A DNA stretch of 64,000 bases from Chryseobacterium arachidis (GCF_900129245.1 NZ_FQUT01000014.1:1-64000); one strand, 5' to 3'; positions 17,603-26,081 are shown, numbered from the stretch's first letter. The notes: generated from the sequence alone by a model not told the origin. Numbers and translations are program-made.

Positions 17603-19400
17603 CTAAATCTTCAAAAGGTATAATAACTTCAATTTCCTGAACGTCCGATTTTAATTTGTTTAATATAAACTCAGGCTCTTTATTTTTATAATCAAAAATC
17701 TGAGTTTGTCTTCTTTCTTTTTTTGTTTTTGAAATCGAATTTCTTTCAATAGTGCTTAATTCTTTAAATGCTTCGAAAATATTTTCTTCGCTAATCTCTT
17801 TGTTTCTGTCTTTTACTTTTTTTAGTGCATCTCTATACTCCCATATGGAGATAGCCGGATGGGTAGCATTCCTAAATGGAATATCATAATATTGTTCAGT
17901 CTGAGGATCAAGAAAATAAATTATACTTATATCCCGGGGATCTCTTTTAAAAATATAACCACCCTTATCTTTTCTATGAATATGAGGTCTTAATACATCA
18001 TCATAATAATAAAGATGATCAATAACCACTCCATATTCTTGGACTGATCTTTCAACATAAGGCATAAAGTCTAATCTTGTTCTTCTAATGTCGTTTATTC
18101 TTGGAAGAATGCCTCTACCAGAAATATTTTCATTCCCTATAATTCCGTCTTCGTATTTTTTTAGTGGGGACACACCTAAGGAGGAATGAATTCTCGTATG
18201 ATAGATTTTTGTTATATAGGTAAGTAGCCACCGCTCAAATTCGGCTAAAGTAAAAGAGGATTTTTCTTCACTCTTATAATTTTTTCTTTCTTGTTCATTA
18301 GAAAAAGTTGTACCGGGGAGATTATGGATTTCTTTTGAGAAGGTTCCAAGCAATCTTTCTATATGACCTCCGTAATGTGGTGTAGCAACTGGACGGTATT
18401 TCAACGAAATTCCATAATTATCACAAGCATCTTTTAACATTTTGCCATGAAATTCCTTTGCATTATCGAGATGTAAGCAATCCATTACACCCCAACACGG
18501 CCAATGTGCTGACACTCCAATGCGTTCCATCCACAATTCTTTAGGTAAGATTGAATTTGAAATGCACATTCCTGTACCTATTGCACCTGGAGGATCAAAA
18601 GATAGATAAATACCAACAACCATTCTGCTATATACATCTATTGCGACGGTAATCCAAGGCCGTTTATATGCTTTTCTTTCTAATTCATCAACTAAAATTA
18701 TGTCTAACAGAGTGTGGTCTATTTGAACAATTGATAATGGATAGGTAGCTTCCTCATAATGTGATTTTATTGGTTCATATTTATATCTAGCTTCCTTAAT
18801 TCCAAATCTCTTTTTTATTTTTTCTTCATCGGAAACGCATTTAATTCTATTTCTGATTGTGTTATCGTGGGGCGAAGTTATACCCAAATCGTGGCATGCA
18901 ATTTTTATTTCTCTAATAACCTTTGTAATAGATTTTCTATTTTGGTTCAAATAAACAGAATTTATCTTATCAGAAATAATAGCTTCTTGCTGATCTGTAA
19001 GTCTACTTTTCCCTTCTCCTCCTGTTTTCTTTTTTCCTGCTAACGATGATACAGTCTGTCCTGTATCATAAAGCTTCAGCCATCTGTAGATAGTTGGAAC
19101 ACTTACATTGTTATCAGAAGCAACTTTATTTATAAATGATAAGTCTCCGCGAGCTGAAAGTAAAGGCTTAATAATGTTAAATCGATCTTTGGCCTTCTCC
19201 CAATCTTTATCAGTCAGAATTTCTAATGGTGTACTCGCTGAATCAGTAAAAGGAGTAATATCTTTTACAGAAACTGTATGTATAATATTTGATAGAATTT
19301 CTGAGATAGAAACAATAGATGTACTTATTATTTTAACAATAATACATTCTTTATTATCATAAATAACTTTTTCTCCTTTAGAAATATATGTTCTATTCAT
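17574..19400 (-). CDS. tnsB: TnsB/TniA-type DDE transposase
   Basis: 608 aa. Region 95-150 is an HTH segment (VPTIYRWLKLYDTG). The rve/RNase-H core follows with D228 in VQIDHT, D312 in CLHLDNAKEF and E348 in GGHIERL, a D-35-E spacing typical of TnsB and IntI-like transposases. A Mu-type C-terminal beta-barrel follows. The protein joins the 3' ends of the element to the target. The gene starts 1 nt after the tnsA stop, indicating coupled translation. The active site looks intact. Confidence 0.95.
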   Translation of the reverse strand: MNRTYISKGEKVIYDNKECIIVKIISTSIVSISEILSNIIHTVSVKDITPFTDSASTPLEILTDKDWEKAKDRFNIIKPLLSARGDLSFINKVASDNNVSVPTIYRWLKLYDTGQTVSSLAGKKKTGGEGKSRLTDQQEAIISDKINSVYLNQNRKSITKVIREIKIACHDLGITSPHDNTIRNRIKCVSDEEKIKKRFGIKEARYKYEPIKSHYEEATYPLSIVQIDHTLLDIILVDELERKAYKRPWITVAIDVYSRMVVGIYLSFDPPGAIGTGMCISNSILPKELWMERIGVSAHWPCWGVMDCLHLDNAKEFHGKMLKDACDNYGISLKYRPVATPHYGGHIERLLGTFSKEIHNLPGTTFSNEQERKNYKSEEKSSFTLAEFERWLLTYITKIYHTRIHSSLGVSPLKKYEDGIIGNENISGRGILPRINDIRRTRLDFMPYVERSVQEYGVVIDHLYYYDDVLRPHIHRKDKGGYIFKRDPRDISIIYFLDPQTEQYYDIPFRNATHPAISIWEYRDALKKVKDRNKEISEENIFEAFKELSTIERNSISKTKKERRQTQIFDYKNKEPEFILNKLKSDVQEIEVIIPFEDLDDETFNKKY

Positions 19401-19401
19401 A

Positions 19402-20058
19402 TTAGGACCATATTATTGTATTGAGAGATAGTTTTTCCTCTCGATTAAAATTAAGTAATTTACCATAAACTAAATACCAGGTAACATATAAAATTTCTGC
19501 TTTTCGTTCAAATGTTTTTCCTAATTCTTCCAAAAGTTGCTTTATGGTTAATCTTTTAAATTTATTTACAGTTTCACAAATCATATGAATATCCACGTCA
19601 TTTATAAATTTCCCCTTATTATGATAGGTGCTTAAGAACATATAATTGTACAATAAATTTGTATTTATTTCATGTTCTCTCAAGATTTGATAATTAATTT
19701 TATTTGTTTGCAAGAGCTTTTCAATTTCTTGAAGTTCTTGATCATCAATTAAATGTTTATTTAAAATGATCAGTTTTTCTCGATCATTTTCATACTTAAC
19801 GTAAAAGTCAGGAATAAATTCCCTAATTGATTTTTTGTAAAAGTAGTTAATCTTGAAAGGCTGCTCACAATAACTAACTATACTATTATCGTTCTCTAAT
19901 ATATGCATATAGTTTCTTGTCCAATAGTGGGGGACTTTCTTTTCAGGATGCTTCTGAATAATGAGCGAATCTGTGTTTAAGAGAACGTTTTTGAAATCTA
20001 TCTCGTGAGTCTTTTTGTAACTTATTATCACCATGTTCTGTAAATTTTTAAAGTACAT
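19402..20058 (-). CDS. tnsA: TnsA-like endonuclease subunit, probably catalytically inactive
   Basis: 218 aa (a start at 20034 is also possible). The TnsA nuclease core is clear: WTRNYMHILEND then CEQPF, followed by REFIPDFYVKY and LIILNKHL. In active TnsA the first block begins L-E-R-D with a catalytic Glu; here that Glu is Thr. The second acidic or Gln position before the catalytic Lys is Leu here; the Asp of PDF and the Lys remain. The C-terminal half keeps the helical TnsC-binding region. It is first in the operon, close to the right end. In Tn7, loss of TnsA nuclease turns cut-and-paste into cointegrate formation. Confidence 0.85.
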   Translation of the reverse strand: MYFKNLQNMVIISYKKTHEIDFKNVLLNTDSLIIQKHPEKKVPHYWTRNYMHILENDNSIVSYCEQPFKINYFYKKSIREFIPDFYVKYENDREKLIILNKHLIDDQELQEIEKLLQTNKINYQILREHEINTNLLYNYMFLSTYHNKGKFINDVDIHMICETVNKFKRLTIKQLLEELGKTFERKAEILYVTWYLVYGKLLNFNREEKLSLNTIIWS

Positions 20059-20146
20059 GATTTATAAATTGCAAATGATTATCATCTTCTTTTGTGAAAA
20101 TAATAGATTTTTTGCCAAATTTTCTCATGTACTTTACAAATTTACA
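20024..20146 (-). promoter_or_regulatory. Transposon right end with TnsB-site-like repeats and internal inverted terminus
   Basis: Read from 20146 inward, the end is TGTAAATT followed by a weak repeat (20138-20121). A strong copy of the left-end word, ACAAAAGAAGATGATAAT, occupies 20095-20078, and a weaker one, ACAGAACATGGTGATAAT, 20041-20024. In addition the outer 22 bp (20125-20146) recur inverted at 20039-20060 with one mismatch. Confidence 0.7.
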
Positions 20147-20164
20147 GGTGGCGGTTATCCACAA
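20137..20164 (-). promoter_or_regulatory. Possible hybrid promoter driving the tns operon
   Basis: On the minus strand TAAATTTG (20144-20137) lies at the very end of the element and TTG (20164-20162) lies 17 nt upstream in comM. The spacing is two shorter than the consensus 19, so this is tentative. If real, the target gene supplies the -33 box. Confidence 0.3.
20147..20151 (+). repeat. Target-site duplication, right copy (GGTGG)
   Basis: GGTGG follows the terminal ACA of the element and is immediately followed by CGGTTATCC, the continuation of comM. It matches 8885-8889 exactly. Confidence 0.92.
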
Positions 20165-20824
20165 CCTGGAGAAATTTCTCTGGCTCATAACGGCGTTTTA
20201 TTTTTAGATGAAATGCCCGAATTCAAAAGAACAGTTCTGGAAGTGATGCGGCAGCCTTTGGAAGACCGTGAAGTGACTATTTCCCGAGCCCGATTTACGG
20301 TTAATTATCCTGCAAGTTTTATGCTGGTAGCATCCATGAACCCAAGTCCGAGCGGTTTTTTTCCGGATGATCCTAACAATACATCGTCTGCTTATGAAAT
20401 GCAAAGATACATGAGCAAGCTTTCAGGGCCGCTTCTGGATAGAATCGATATCCATATCGAAGTGCAGAAAGTGGAGTTTGAACAGCTGGCAGAAAGAAGA
20501 AAAGGTGAAAAAAGTGAAGATATCAGAAAGCGTGTTTTAATTGCACGTGAAATACAAAGGGAACGATATAAAGATTTAAAAATCAGCTATAATGCTCAAA
20601 TTGGTCCCAAGGAAATTGAAAAGTTTTGTGAATTGGATGAATCTTCTTTTACTCTGATCAAAATGGCAATGGAAAAACTCAATCTTTCCGCCAGAGCTTA
20701 TGACAGAATTCTAAAAGTTGCAAGAACCATTGCCGATCTTGATGAGTCTGAAAGCATTTTATCAAATCATGTATCTGAAGCGATACAATACAGAAGCCTT
20801 GACAGGGAATTCTGGAATGCCTAA
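20152..20824 (+). pseudogene. comM: comM (yifB) 3' fragment
   Basis: Continues ComM from GGGYPQPGEISLAHNG through Walker B (LFLDEMPEF), the sensor and the C-terminal Mg-chelatase domain (LNLSARAYDRILKVARTIAD) to the normal stop. With 8027-8889 it makes the 511-aa protein. By chance or otherwise, the frame is open back into the transposon to an ATG at 20033, so a 263-aa hybrid could be translated. It would lack Walker A. Confidence 0.95.
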
Positions 20825-21250
20825 CAGTGTTTCATCACATGAATTCTGAAAAATATTGGTGTTTGGAATAAGTTTTTAAAATCAAAAAACGTCTATTCAT
20901 CAATATAATTCCCATTTAAGAGAAAAAAAACAAAGATTTTGCTGTTTATTACAATTATTATGTTAAATTTAAATACCATTTTTTAAATATTACAGCAATA
21001 TGAAAACAGATTTATCAAACACCTGCTAGCTTTCCTTTAATCTGAAAATATAAAGTTAATTTTTACAAATATTACCTCTGTATTTTTAGTTCTGTCATTA
21101 CCAAATCAAATTTTCAAAAAAGTAAAAAACACGTTTCTTGTTGATCGTGCAAAATTTTTATTGTCTTTTTTCGAAAAAATTTTATACAAATCATTAATAA
21201 TCAATCATAAAAAATCAAAATAACATTTTAACTTAAAAAACTCTATTAAC
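20825..21250. other. Intergenic region before the NRPS gene
   Basis: 426 bp of AT-rich DNA with no recognised gene. It should hold the NRPS promoter, but no good TAnnTTTG box with a proper -33 was found. Confidence 0.5.
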
Positions 21251-24200
21251 ATGTCAAACACAACATCAACAGAGCAAGCGCTCACTGCAGGAGTGGCCAT
21301 TCCACTATCATCACAAGACAAAGAAAAAATTTTACATGAATTCAATAGCACAGGTTGGGATTATAAAATAGATGAAACTTTACTTTCCCTTTTTCAAAAA
21401 CAAGCAACTCTTTTTCCTGAAAAACCTGCAGCCGTATTCCGGAATAAAGAGATTACCTATCGGGAACTGGATAAACTGAGCAACCAAATAGCCAATCTGC
21501 TTATAAAAAAAGGGATTAAAGAAGGAAGGTATGTTCCTGTCTGGTTAGACCGTTCTCTGGAATGGATTGTCTCTATTTTAGGTATTCTAAAAACGGGTGC
21601 GGCTTATGTCCCAATCGATCATTCTTATCCTGCCAAGAGAGTAGAATTTATTCTTGCTGACACCTCTGCAATTGTATTAATTACCAATAGCTTGTTGTCT
21701 TCTTCTTTAGCAGAAACCGATACAGAACTTTTTATTTTCAATACAACAGAAGACCTTCAAGGCTTTAATGCAGAACCTGCGCATATAAAAATCGGACAGG
21801 AGTCTTTAGCCTATACAATATATACTTCAGGATCAACAGGAAATCCGAAAGGCGTGATGGTTTCCCATCATAGTATTCAGCATCTTGTTACGTGGCATAA
21901 TGAATATTTCCATGTAGATCATACATCCAAATTGAGCCTTGTTGCGGGGCTCGCCTTCGATATTTCGGTTTGGGAAACCTGGTCTGCGCTCACTTCTGGC
22001 GCAACGATTTATATTGCAGATAATGAGGAACGTACAGAAGCTTCTGCTTTGGTTAATTATTTCCGAAAAAACAGAATTACTCACGGTTTTGTACCTACAG
22101 TCCTTGCTCCTTCTGTTATAGAAAAAACGAAAAGCCAAAATGATTTGGCTCTGAAATATCTTTTTACCGCAGGAGAAAAGCTTAAACCTGTACTAACGTC
22201 AGAACTGAATTATGAACTTATTGATTATTATGGACCTACGGAGTGTACCGTATATGCCACCTTCAGAAAAGTAAAAGATGCAAACGGGCAATACGTATCT
22301 TCAATAGGAAAGCCCATCGCCAATGCTAATGCATATATTTTAAATGATCAGTTGGAGTTATTACCGGTAGGTGCCACAGGAGAGTTATTTATCGGAGGAA
22401 ATTTGCTGGCAAAAGGATATTTAAATAACCAGCAATTAACCGAGACGAAATTCATTAAAAGTCCTTTCAAAGAAAACGAAAAACTGTACAGAACAGGAGA
22501 TCTTGCCAGATGGACCGCCAATGGAGACATAGAGTTTTTGGGAAGAATTGACAATCAGGTAAAGATCAGAGGTTTTCGTGTGGAGCTTGGTGAAGTGGAA
22601 AGAGCAATCGCCCAAATCAATGGTGTAGAAGAAGCATCTGTTATTACAAAAGATAATAATGGAGACAATAAATATCTCGTTGCTTTTGTCGTGCCTAAAG
22701 ATAACTTAGAAAAAGATATTTCAATCATCAGAAACCAGCTGAAAGAAGAATTACCTGGTTATATGATTCCCGCACAGATTATTTTTATTGATAAAATCCC
22801 GCTTACGCCTAATGGAAAGACTGATACAAACCTTTTAAAAACACGAGCAGACGAGGAAGCGAAAGAGCTTATTTCCCATGAACCGCCAACAAACGATACC
22901 GAAAGAATTATCGCTGAAATCTGGGCTGAAGAACTGGAAAGACCTGTTATCAATATCACCGACAACTTTTTCGATATCGGAGGAAATTCACTTCTTGTAG
23001 CCATTGCAGCTGTTTCTTTACAGGAAAAGCTGAATGTGAAGGTTTATATCCGGGATGTATATCAGTACCCTGTTCTTCGGGATTTTTCAAATGCTTTAAT
23101 AGCAAGAGCAAAAGAAGAAAGAGAAGCACTCCCGGTAGAAGATGTGGAACCTTATGTAGAACTTCAGAACGATGTTTATCTTAATCAGGGAACCGTTTTC
23201 GAAGGAACCTTTGATCCGAAACAATTGAAAAACCCGAAAGCAATATTCCTGACAGGAGTTACAGGATTTGTAGGAATTCATCTTTTACAGGAGCTTTTGG
23301 ATACAACAGAAGCAGACATCCATTGTCTGGTAAGAGCTCAGGACGAATTTCATGCAATGGAAAAAATCGACAAATGTTTTAAGCAGTTTCATATTCCGAG
23401 AAAAACTGGTCAAACATCAAGAATTATTCCGATCGTCGGAGACTTGGCTTTGCCTTCATTAGGTCTGTCTGATCAGAAATTTAAGGAACTTGCAGGAAAT
23501 TTAGATCTCATTTACCATTCCGGAAGCTCTGTTAACTTTATTGAGCCTTATTCTTATATGAAAGCTCCGAACGTAGAAGGTTTAAGAGAAATCATCCGTC
23601 TTGCGGGAGCCGAAAAAACAAAATGCCTGGCTTTACTATCTACCATTTCGGTTTACAGCTGGGGACATATTTTTACCGGAAAAACTGTGATGATGGAATC
23701 TGATGATATTGAACAAAATATTATTTCTGTAAGTAAAGACATCGGCTATGTAAGAAGCAAATATGTGATGGAAGCAATTGCCGATCTTGCTGCTAAAGAA
23801 GGATTACCGTTAATAACCTACCGTCTCGGCTATGCAATGTGCCACAGTAAATCGGGAGCCAGTGCGCCTTACCAGTGGTGGTCTGGCCTGGTTAAAAACT
23901 GTATCGAGTTCAAGTCTTACCCTATGCTTACGGAACTGAGAGAAGGCTTGATTACTGTTGATTATATGACTCAGTCAATGGCTCATATTACCAAGAACAA
24001 AGATGCTATCGGAAAAAAATTCAATCTGATTGCAAGTCCTGAAACCAATCTTACCTTAGAACAGTTTTTCGATTTGTTTAAACAATATTATCCTTTCGAT
24101 CTGAAAGGGCTTTCTTATAAAGACTGGCGAAAACAGTGGGAAAATGACAGTAAAAACCGACTGTATCCGTTAACAAGCCTGTTTAAAGATAATATGCATG

Positions 24201-24355
24201 AAGGTCTTTCCACCGTGGAACTGTATCAGCACACTTATATCTGGGATTGCTCGAATGTCATCAAGTTTCTCGAAGGTTCTGGAATTAAAGAACCTGTTTT
24301 TGATAAAGCACTGCTGGATTCTTATTTGAATTATTTAGGAATTAGTGTTAATTAA
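21251..24355 (+). CDS. Single-module NRPS with reductive release (A-T-R)
   Basis: 1034 aa in three domains. Adenylation, about 35-530: TSGSTGNPKGVMVSH, FDISVWE, YGPTECT, YRTGDLARW and the PLTPNGKTD lysine loop. Thiolation, about 545-620, with S580 in FFDIGGNSLL for the phosphopantetheine arm. Thioester reductase, about 660-1034: LTGVTGFVGIHLL NAD(P) fold and Y833/K837 of the SDR-type site. It should activate one amino acid, tether it and release it as an aldehyde or alcohol. D in FDISVWE suggests an alpha-amino acid; the substrate cannot be named. No condensation domain, other biosynthetic genes or phosphopantetheinyl transferase lie nearby. A strong terminator follows. Confidence 0.93.
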   Translation: MSNTTSTEQALTAGVAIPLSSQDKEKILHEFNSTGWDYKIDETLLSLFQKQATLFPEKPAAVFRNKEITYRELDKLSNQIANLLIKKGIKEGRYVPVWLDRSLEWIVSILGILKTGAAYVPIDHSYPAKRVEFILADTSAIVLITNSLLSSSLAETDTELFIFNTTEDLQGFNAEPAHIKIGQESLAYTIYTSGSTGNPKGVMVSHHSIQHLVTWHNEYFHVDHTSKLSLVAGLAFDISVWETWSALTSGATIYIADNEERTEASALVNYFRKNRITHGFVPTVLAPSVIEKTKSQNDLALKYLFTAGEKLKPVLTSELNYELIDYYGPTECTVYATFRKVKDANGQYVSSIGKPIANANAYILNDQLELLPVGATGELFIGGNLLAKGYLNNQQLTETKFIKSPFKENEKLYRTGDLARWTANGDIEFLGRIDNQVKIRGFRVELGEVERAIAQINGVEEASVITKDNNGDNKYLVAFVVPKDNLEKDISIIRNQLKEELPGYMIPAQIIFIDKIPLTPNGKTDTNLLKTRADEEAKELISHEPPTNDTERIIAEIWAEELERPVINITDNFFDIGGNSLLVAIAAVSLQEKLNVKVYIRDVYQYPVLRDFSNALIARAKEEREALPVEDVEPYVELQNDVYLNQGTVFEGTFDPKQLKNPKAIFLTGVTGFVGIHLLQELLDTTEADIHCLVRAQDEFHAMEKIDKCFKQFHIPRKTGQTSRIIPIVGDLALPSLGLSDQKFKELAGNLDLIYHSGSSVNFIEPYSYMKAPNVEGLREIIRLAGAEKTKCLALLSTISVYSWGHIFTGKTVMMESDDIEQNIISVSKDIGYVRSKYVMEAIADLAAKEGLPLITYRLGYAMCHSKSGASAPYQWWSGLVKNCIEFKSYPMLTELREGLITVDYMTQSMAHITKNKDAIGKKFNLIASPETNLTLEQFFDLFKQYYPFDLKGLSYKDWRKQWENDSKNRLYPLTSLFKDNMHEGLSTVELYQHTYIWDCSNVIKFLEGSGIKEPVFDKALLDSYLNYLGISVN

Positions 24356-24363
24356 TTGTATAG

Positions 24364-24398
24364 GTTTCGGGGCAACAAAGTTGCCCCGAAACTTTTTT
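24364..24398 (+). terminator. Strong Rho-independent terminator of the NRPS gene
   Basis: GTTTCGGGGCAAC (24364-24376) and GTTGCCCCGAAAC (24380-24392) form a perfect 13-bp stem with an AAA loop, followed by six T. Confidence 0.92.
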
Positions 24399-24478
24399 AT
24401 TATTCTATTCATGGAAAATACGTCAAGTTTTGTCGCCATATAATCCCAAATTTACCATTATCAATTAAGAATAACTTC

Positions 24479-24817
24479 ATGAAAACAGCTGACGAAATTC
24501 TGGAAATCAATTCAAAAGAAAAGAATTTAACTTCAATTAATTTATTGTCTAAAGAATTTGCACCTAACGAAAGTTCAGTGGCAGAAATCAATATATCTAA
24601 ACTAAACAACACTTTTGGAACATTGATTATCCAAAACAGCAATGGGCAGTCGGCAGAATTTTCTTGGCAGAAAAATGTACTTTCATCCAATACTGAAACG
24701 GGTTATTTTAAAGAAATTAGGAATGATTTAGGAATCGTTGTTCATTATAATGAAAATTCGATTACCGTGATTAATGGTGGCGTGAAACAATTTCTTGTGG
24801 TGAATCTGGAAATGTAA
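24479..24817 (+). CDS. Hypothetical protein, 112 aa
   Basis: The ATG at 24479 (MKTADEILEINSKEKNL) is preferred over a longer frame that would run through the NRPS terminator. No signal peptide or membrane segment is present. The protein is mixed helix then beta, with no recognised family. It is convergent with the YdeI-like gene and ends 4 bp from it. Codon use resembles the neighbouring chromosomal genes, so it is probably real. Confidence 0.6.
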   Translation: MKTADEILEINSKEKNLTSINLLSKEFAPNESSVAEINISKLNNTFGTLIIQNSNGQSAEFSWQKNVLSSNTETGYFKEIRNDLGIVVHYNENSITVINGGVKQFLVVNLEM

Positions 24818-24821
24818 AAAT

Positions 24822-25298
24822 CTAAACTCCTTTCTTCCCATCCAAAATCATCCGTATCATTTTTATCTTTCTGTTTTCCCTTGTTTCGGGCTTTTTGGCT
24901 TCTTCAATCCAGCGAATATATTCTTTTTTATGGGTATAGCTCATTTTGTCAAACAATGTTTTCGCTTCCTTATTTTCATTAAAAATCAGAACAATATCAT
25001 CCTCGATTTCAACAGTTCTCTCCTCTTTATCTTCAATTAAAGAAACAAAAACTTCATCGCCAAAAGTTTTTCCTAGTTGTTTTCGGATTTCCTGAGTCAG
25101 ACCTAAAATATGACAGTCGGATTTCATTTTAGCCAAGCTCCCACGATATTCAACTTTATCATCGAAAGTCGCCTTGATTTTTACCTGACCTTTTTTATTA
25201 AATAGTTCTTCCGTAGAAAAAGGAAATTCGACAAAAGCAGCATTTATTTCCCCGTTTTGCTGAATGACAGCTTTAAATTCTATTGATTCTTTTTTCAT
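24822..25298 (-). CDS. DUF1905/YdeI-type protein
   Basis: 158 aa. The N-terminal half (IEFKAVIQQNGEINAAFVEF, then GQVKIKATFDDKVEYRGSLA) is the DUF1905 beta fold. The C-terminal half (LFDKMSYTHKKEYIRWIEEA, KPETRENRKIKMIRMI) is the helical YdeI/OmpD-associated domain. Relatives have been linked to resistance to cationic peptides, but the biochemical function is not settled. Cytoplasmic, no signal. It ends beside the 112-aa gene and follows a lipoprotein gene on the same strand. Confidence 0.8.
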   Translation of the reverse strand: MKKESIEFKAVIQQNGEINAAFVEFPFSTEELFNKKGQVKIKATFDDKVEYRGSLAKMKSDCHILGLTQEIRKQLGKTFGDEVFVSLIEDKEERTVEIEDDIVLIFNENKEAKTLFDKMSYTHKKEYIRWIEEAKKPETRENRKIKMIRMILDGKKGV

Positions 25299-25307
25299 GA
25301 GTTTAAA

Positions 25308-25979
25308 TTAACAAAGTAACCACCATAAATAAAAGCTTTCTAATTTTCCGTCTTTAAAATAAAATATAAAAGAATCCTCCCCGTCTTTCGCAACAGGAAT
25401 TCTGAAGCTTACGACATTCTTTTGATCGGTTTCATCTTTTTTCAGTTTTGGAAAAAGCTTTTGAAATTTATTGATTGTTGTATTTTTATTAAGCGTAATA
25501 TGATGCGACTTGATCTCAAAATCATTTTTATCCGCCTGAGCCTGGCTGAAAAGAATAATATGATTATCCGAATTGAATTCAGCATGATTCACATAGAAAG
25601 TGGTTATTTTTCCATCAAAATTCACCAGATCTTTTCCATACGTTTTTTCCATCCATTCTTTGTCAAGCCAATCAAAGGCGCTTCCGCATTCCCATAATTC
25701 GGTTTTTACGGAATCGTGTTTCGGATAGATTTTTCCGAATTTTGCTTTGGAAAGAATGATATCATTTCCATTAACCAAAACGTTTTCTAATGCCAAATGA
25801 TCATCCGTAAAAGGACTTGGAGATATTTTCTTTGAGATATGATTGGTGTTCAAACTGTCTTTTTCTGAACTGATTTGTACCGAAGAATTGCTTTTCATCT
25901 TTACATTCTTATCTGTTTCCTTCTTACAATTGAAAAGGAATAAGAGTGTCAGGAAACTCAGGAATATTTTAGTTTTCAT
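25308..25979 (-). CDS. Hypothetical lipoprotein
   Basis: 223 aa with a lipoprotein signal: hydrophobic stretch LSFLTLLFLF followed by NC, with lipidation Cys at residue 18 and KKE after it. The mature part starts with a Ser/Lys/Asp-rich linker and then a mixed alpha/beta domain ending in SFYLWWLLC. No family is recognised. It is 9 bp upstream of the YdeI-like gene and probably cotranscribed with it. Confidence 0.7.
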   Translation of the reverse strand: MKTKIFLSFLTLLFLFNCKKETDKNVKMKSNSSVQISSEKDSLNTNHISKKISPSPFTDDHLALENVLVNGNDIILSKAKFGKIYPKHDSVKTELWECGSAFDWLDKEWMEKTYGKDLVNFDGKITTFYVNHAEFNSDNHIILFSQAQADKNDFEIKSHHITLNKNTTINKFQKLFPKLKKDETDQKNVVSFRIPVAKDGEDSFIFYFKDGKLESFYLWWLLC

Positions 25980-26027
25980 TGTGTTTGTAAGCTATTTTAA
26001 AGCTGTTAAAATAGTAAAAAATAAGGC

Positions 26028-26060
26028 ATAAAAAAACCGTGAAAGAAAACTTTCACGGTT
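26028..26060 (-). terminator. Terminator of the S46 peptidase gene
   Basis: On the minus strand AACCGTGAAAG and CTTTCACGGTT form an 11-bp stem around TTTT, followed by a run of T (26028-26036 on the plus strand as A). Confidence 0.85.
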
Positions 26061-26081
26061 CTTAAAATATATCAAAAAAGA

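Larger units (their letters stand above)
8890..20146. mobile_element. Tn7-like transposon inserted in comM
   Basis: 11,257 bp with ends TGTCAATT and (reverse) TGTAAATT, flanked by GGTGG repeats. From right to left it carries tnsA, tnsB, tnsC and tniQ as one operon, then a convergent TnsE-like gene, a serine recombinase, decayed genes and three tandem cargo genes. comM is also the home of the Acinetobacter AbaR/Tn6022-type elements (established knowledge), so comM targeting by TniQ is likely here too. The TnsC is close to TniB of the Tn5053/Tn402 branch. The element appears complete. Confidence 0.93.

Noticed and set aside
8890-20146. Defence system or CRISPR-guided (CAST) features in the transposon
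   Set aside because: No Cas gene, no repeat-spacer array, and no restriction, abortive infection or retron genes are recognisable; targeting is better explained by TniQ acting on comM.
21001-21030. Nine-codon frame upstream of the NRPS gene, considered as a leader peptide
   Set aside because: No attenuator-like hairpin follows and no codon bias toward one amino acid is seen.
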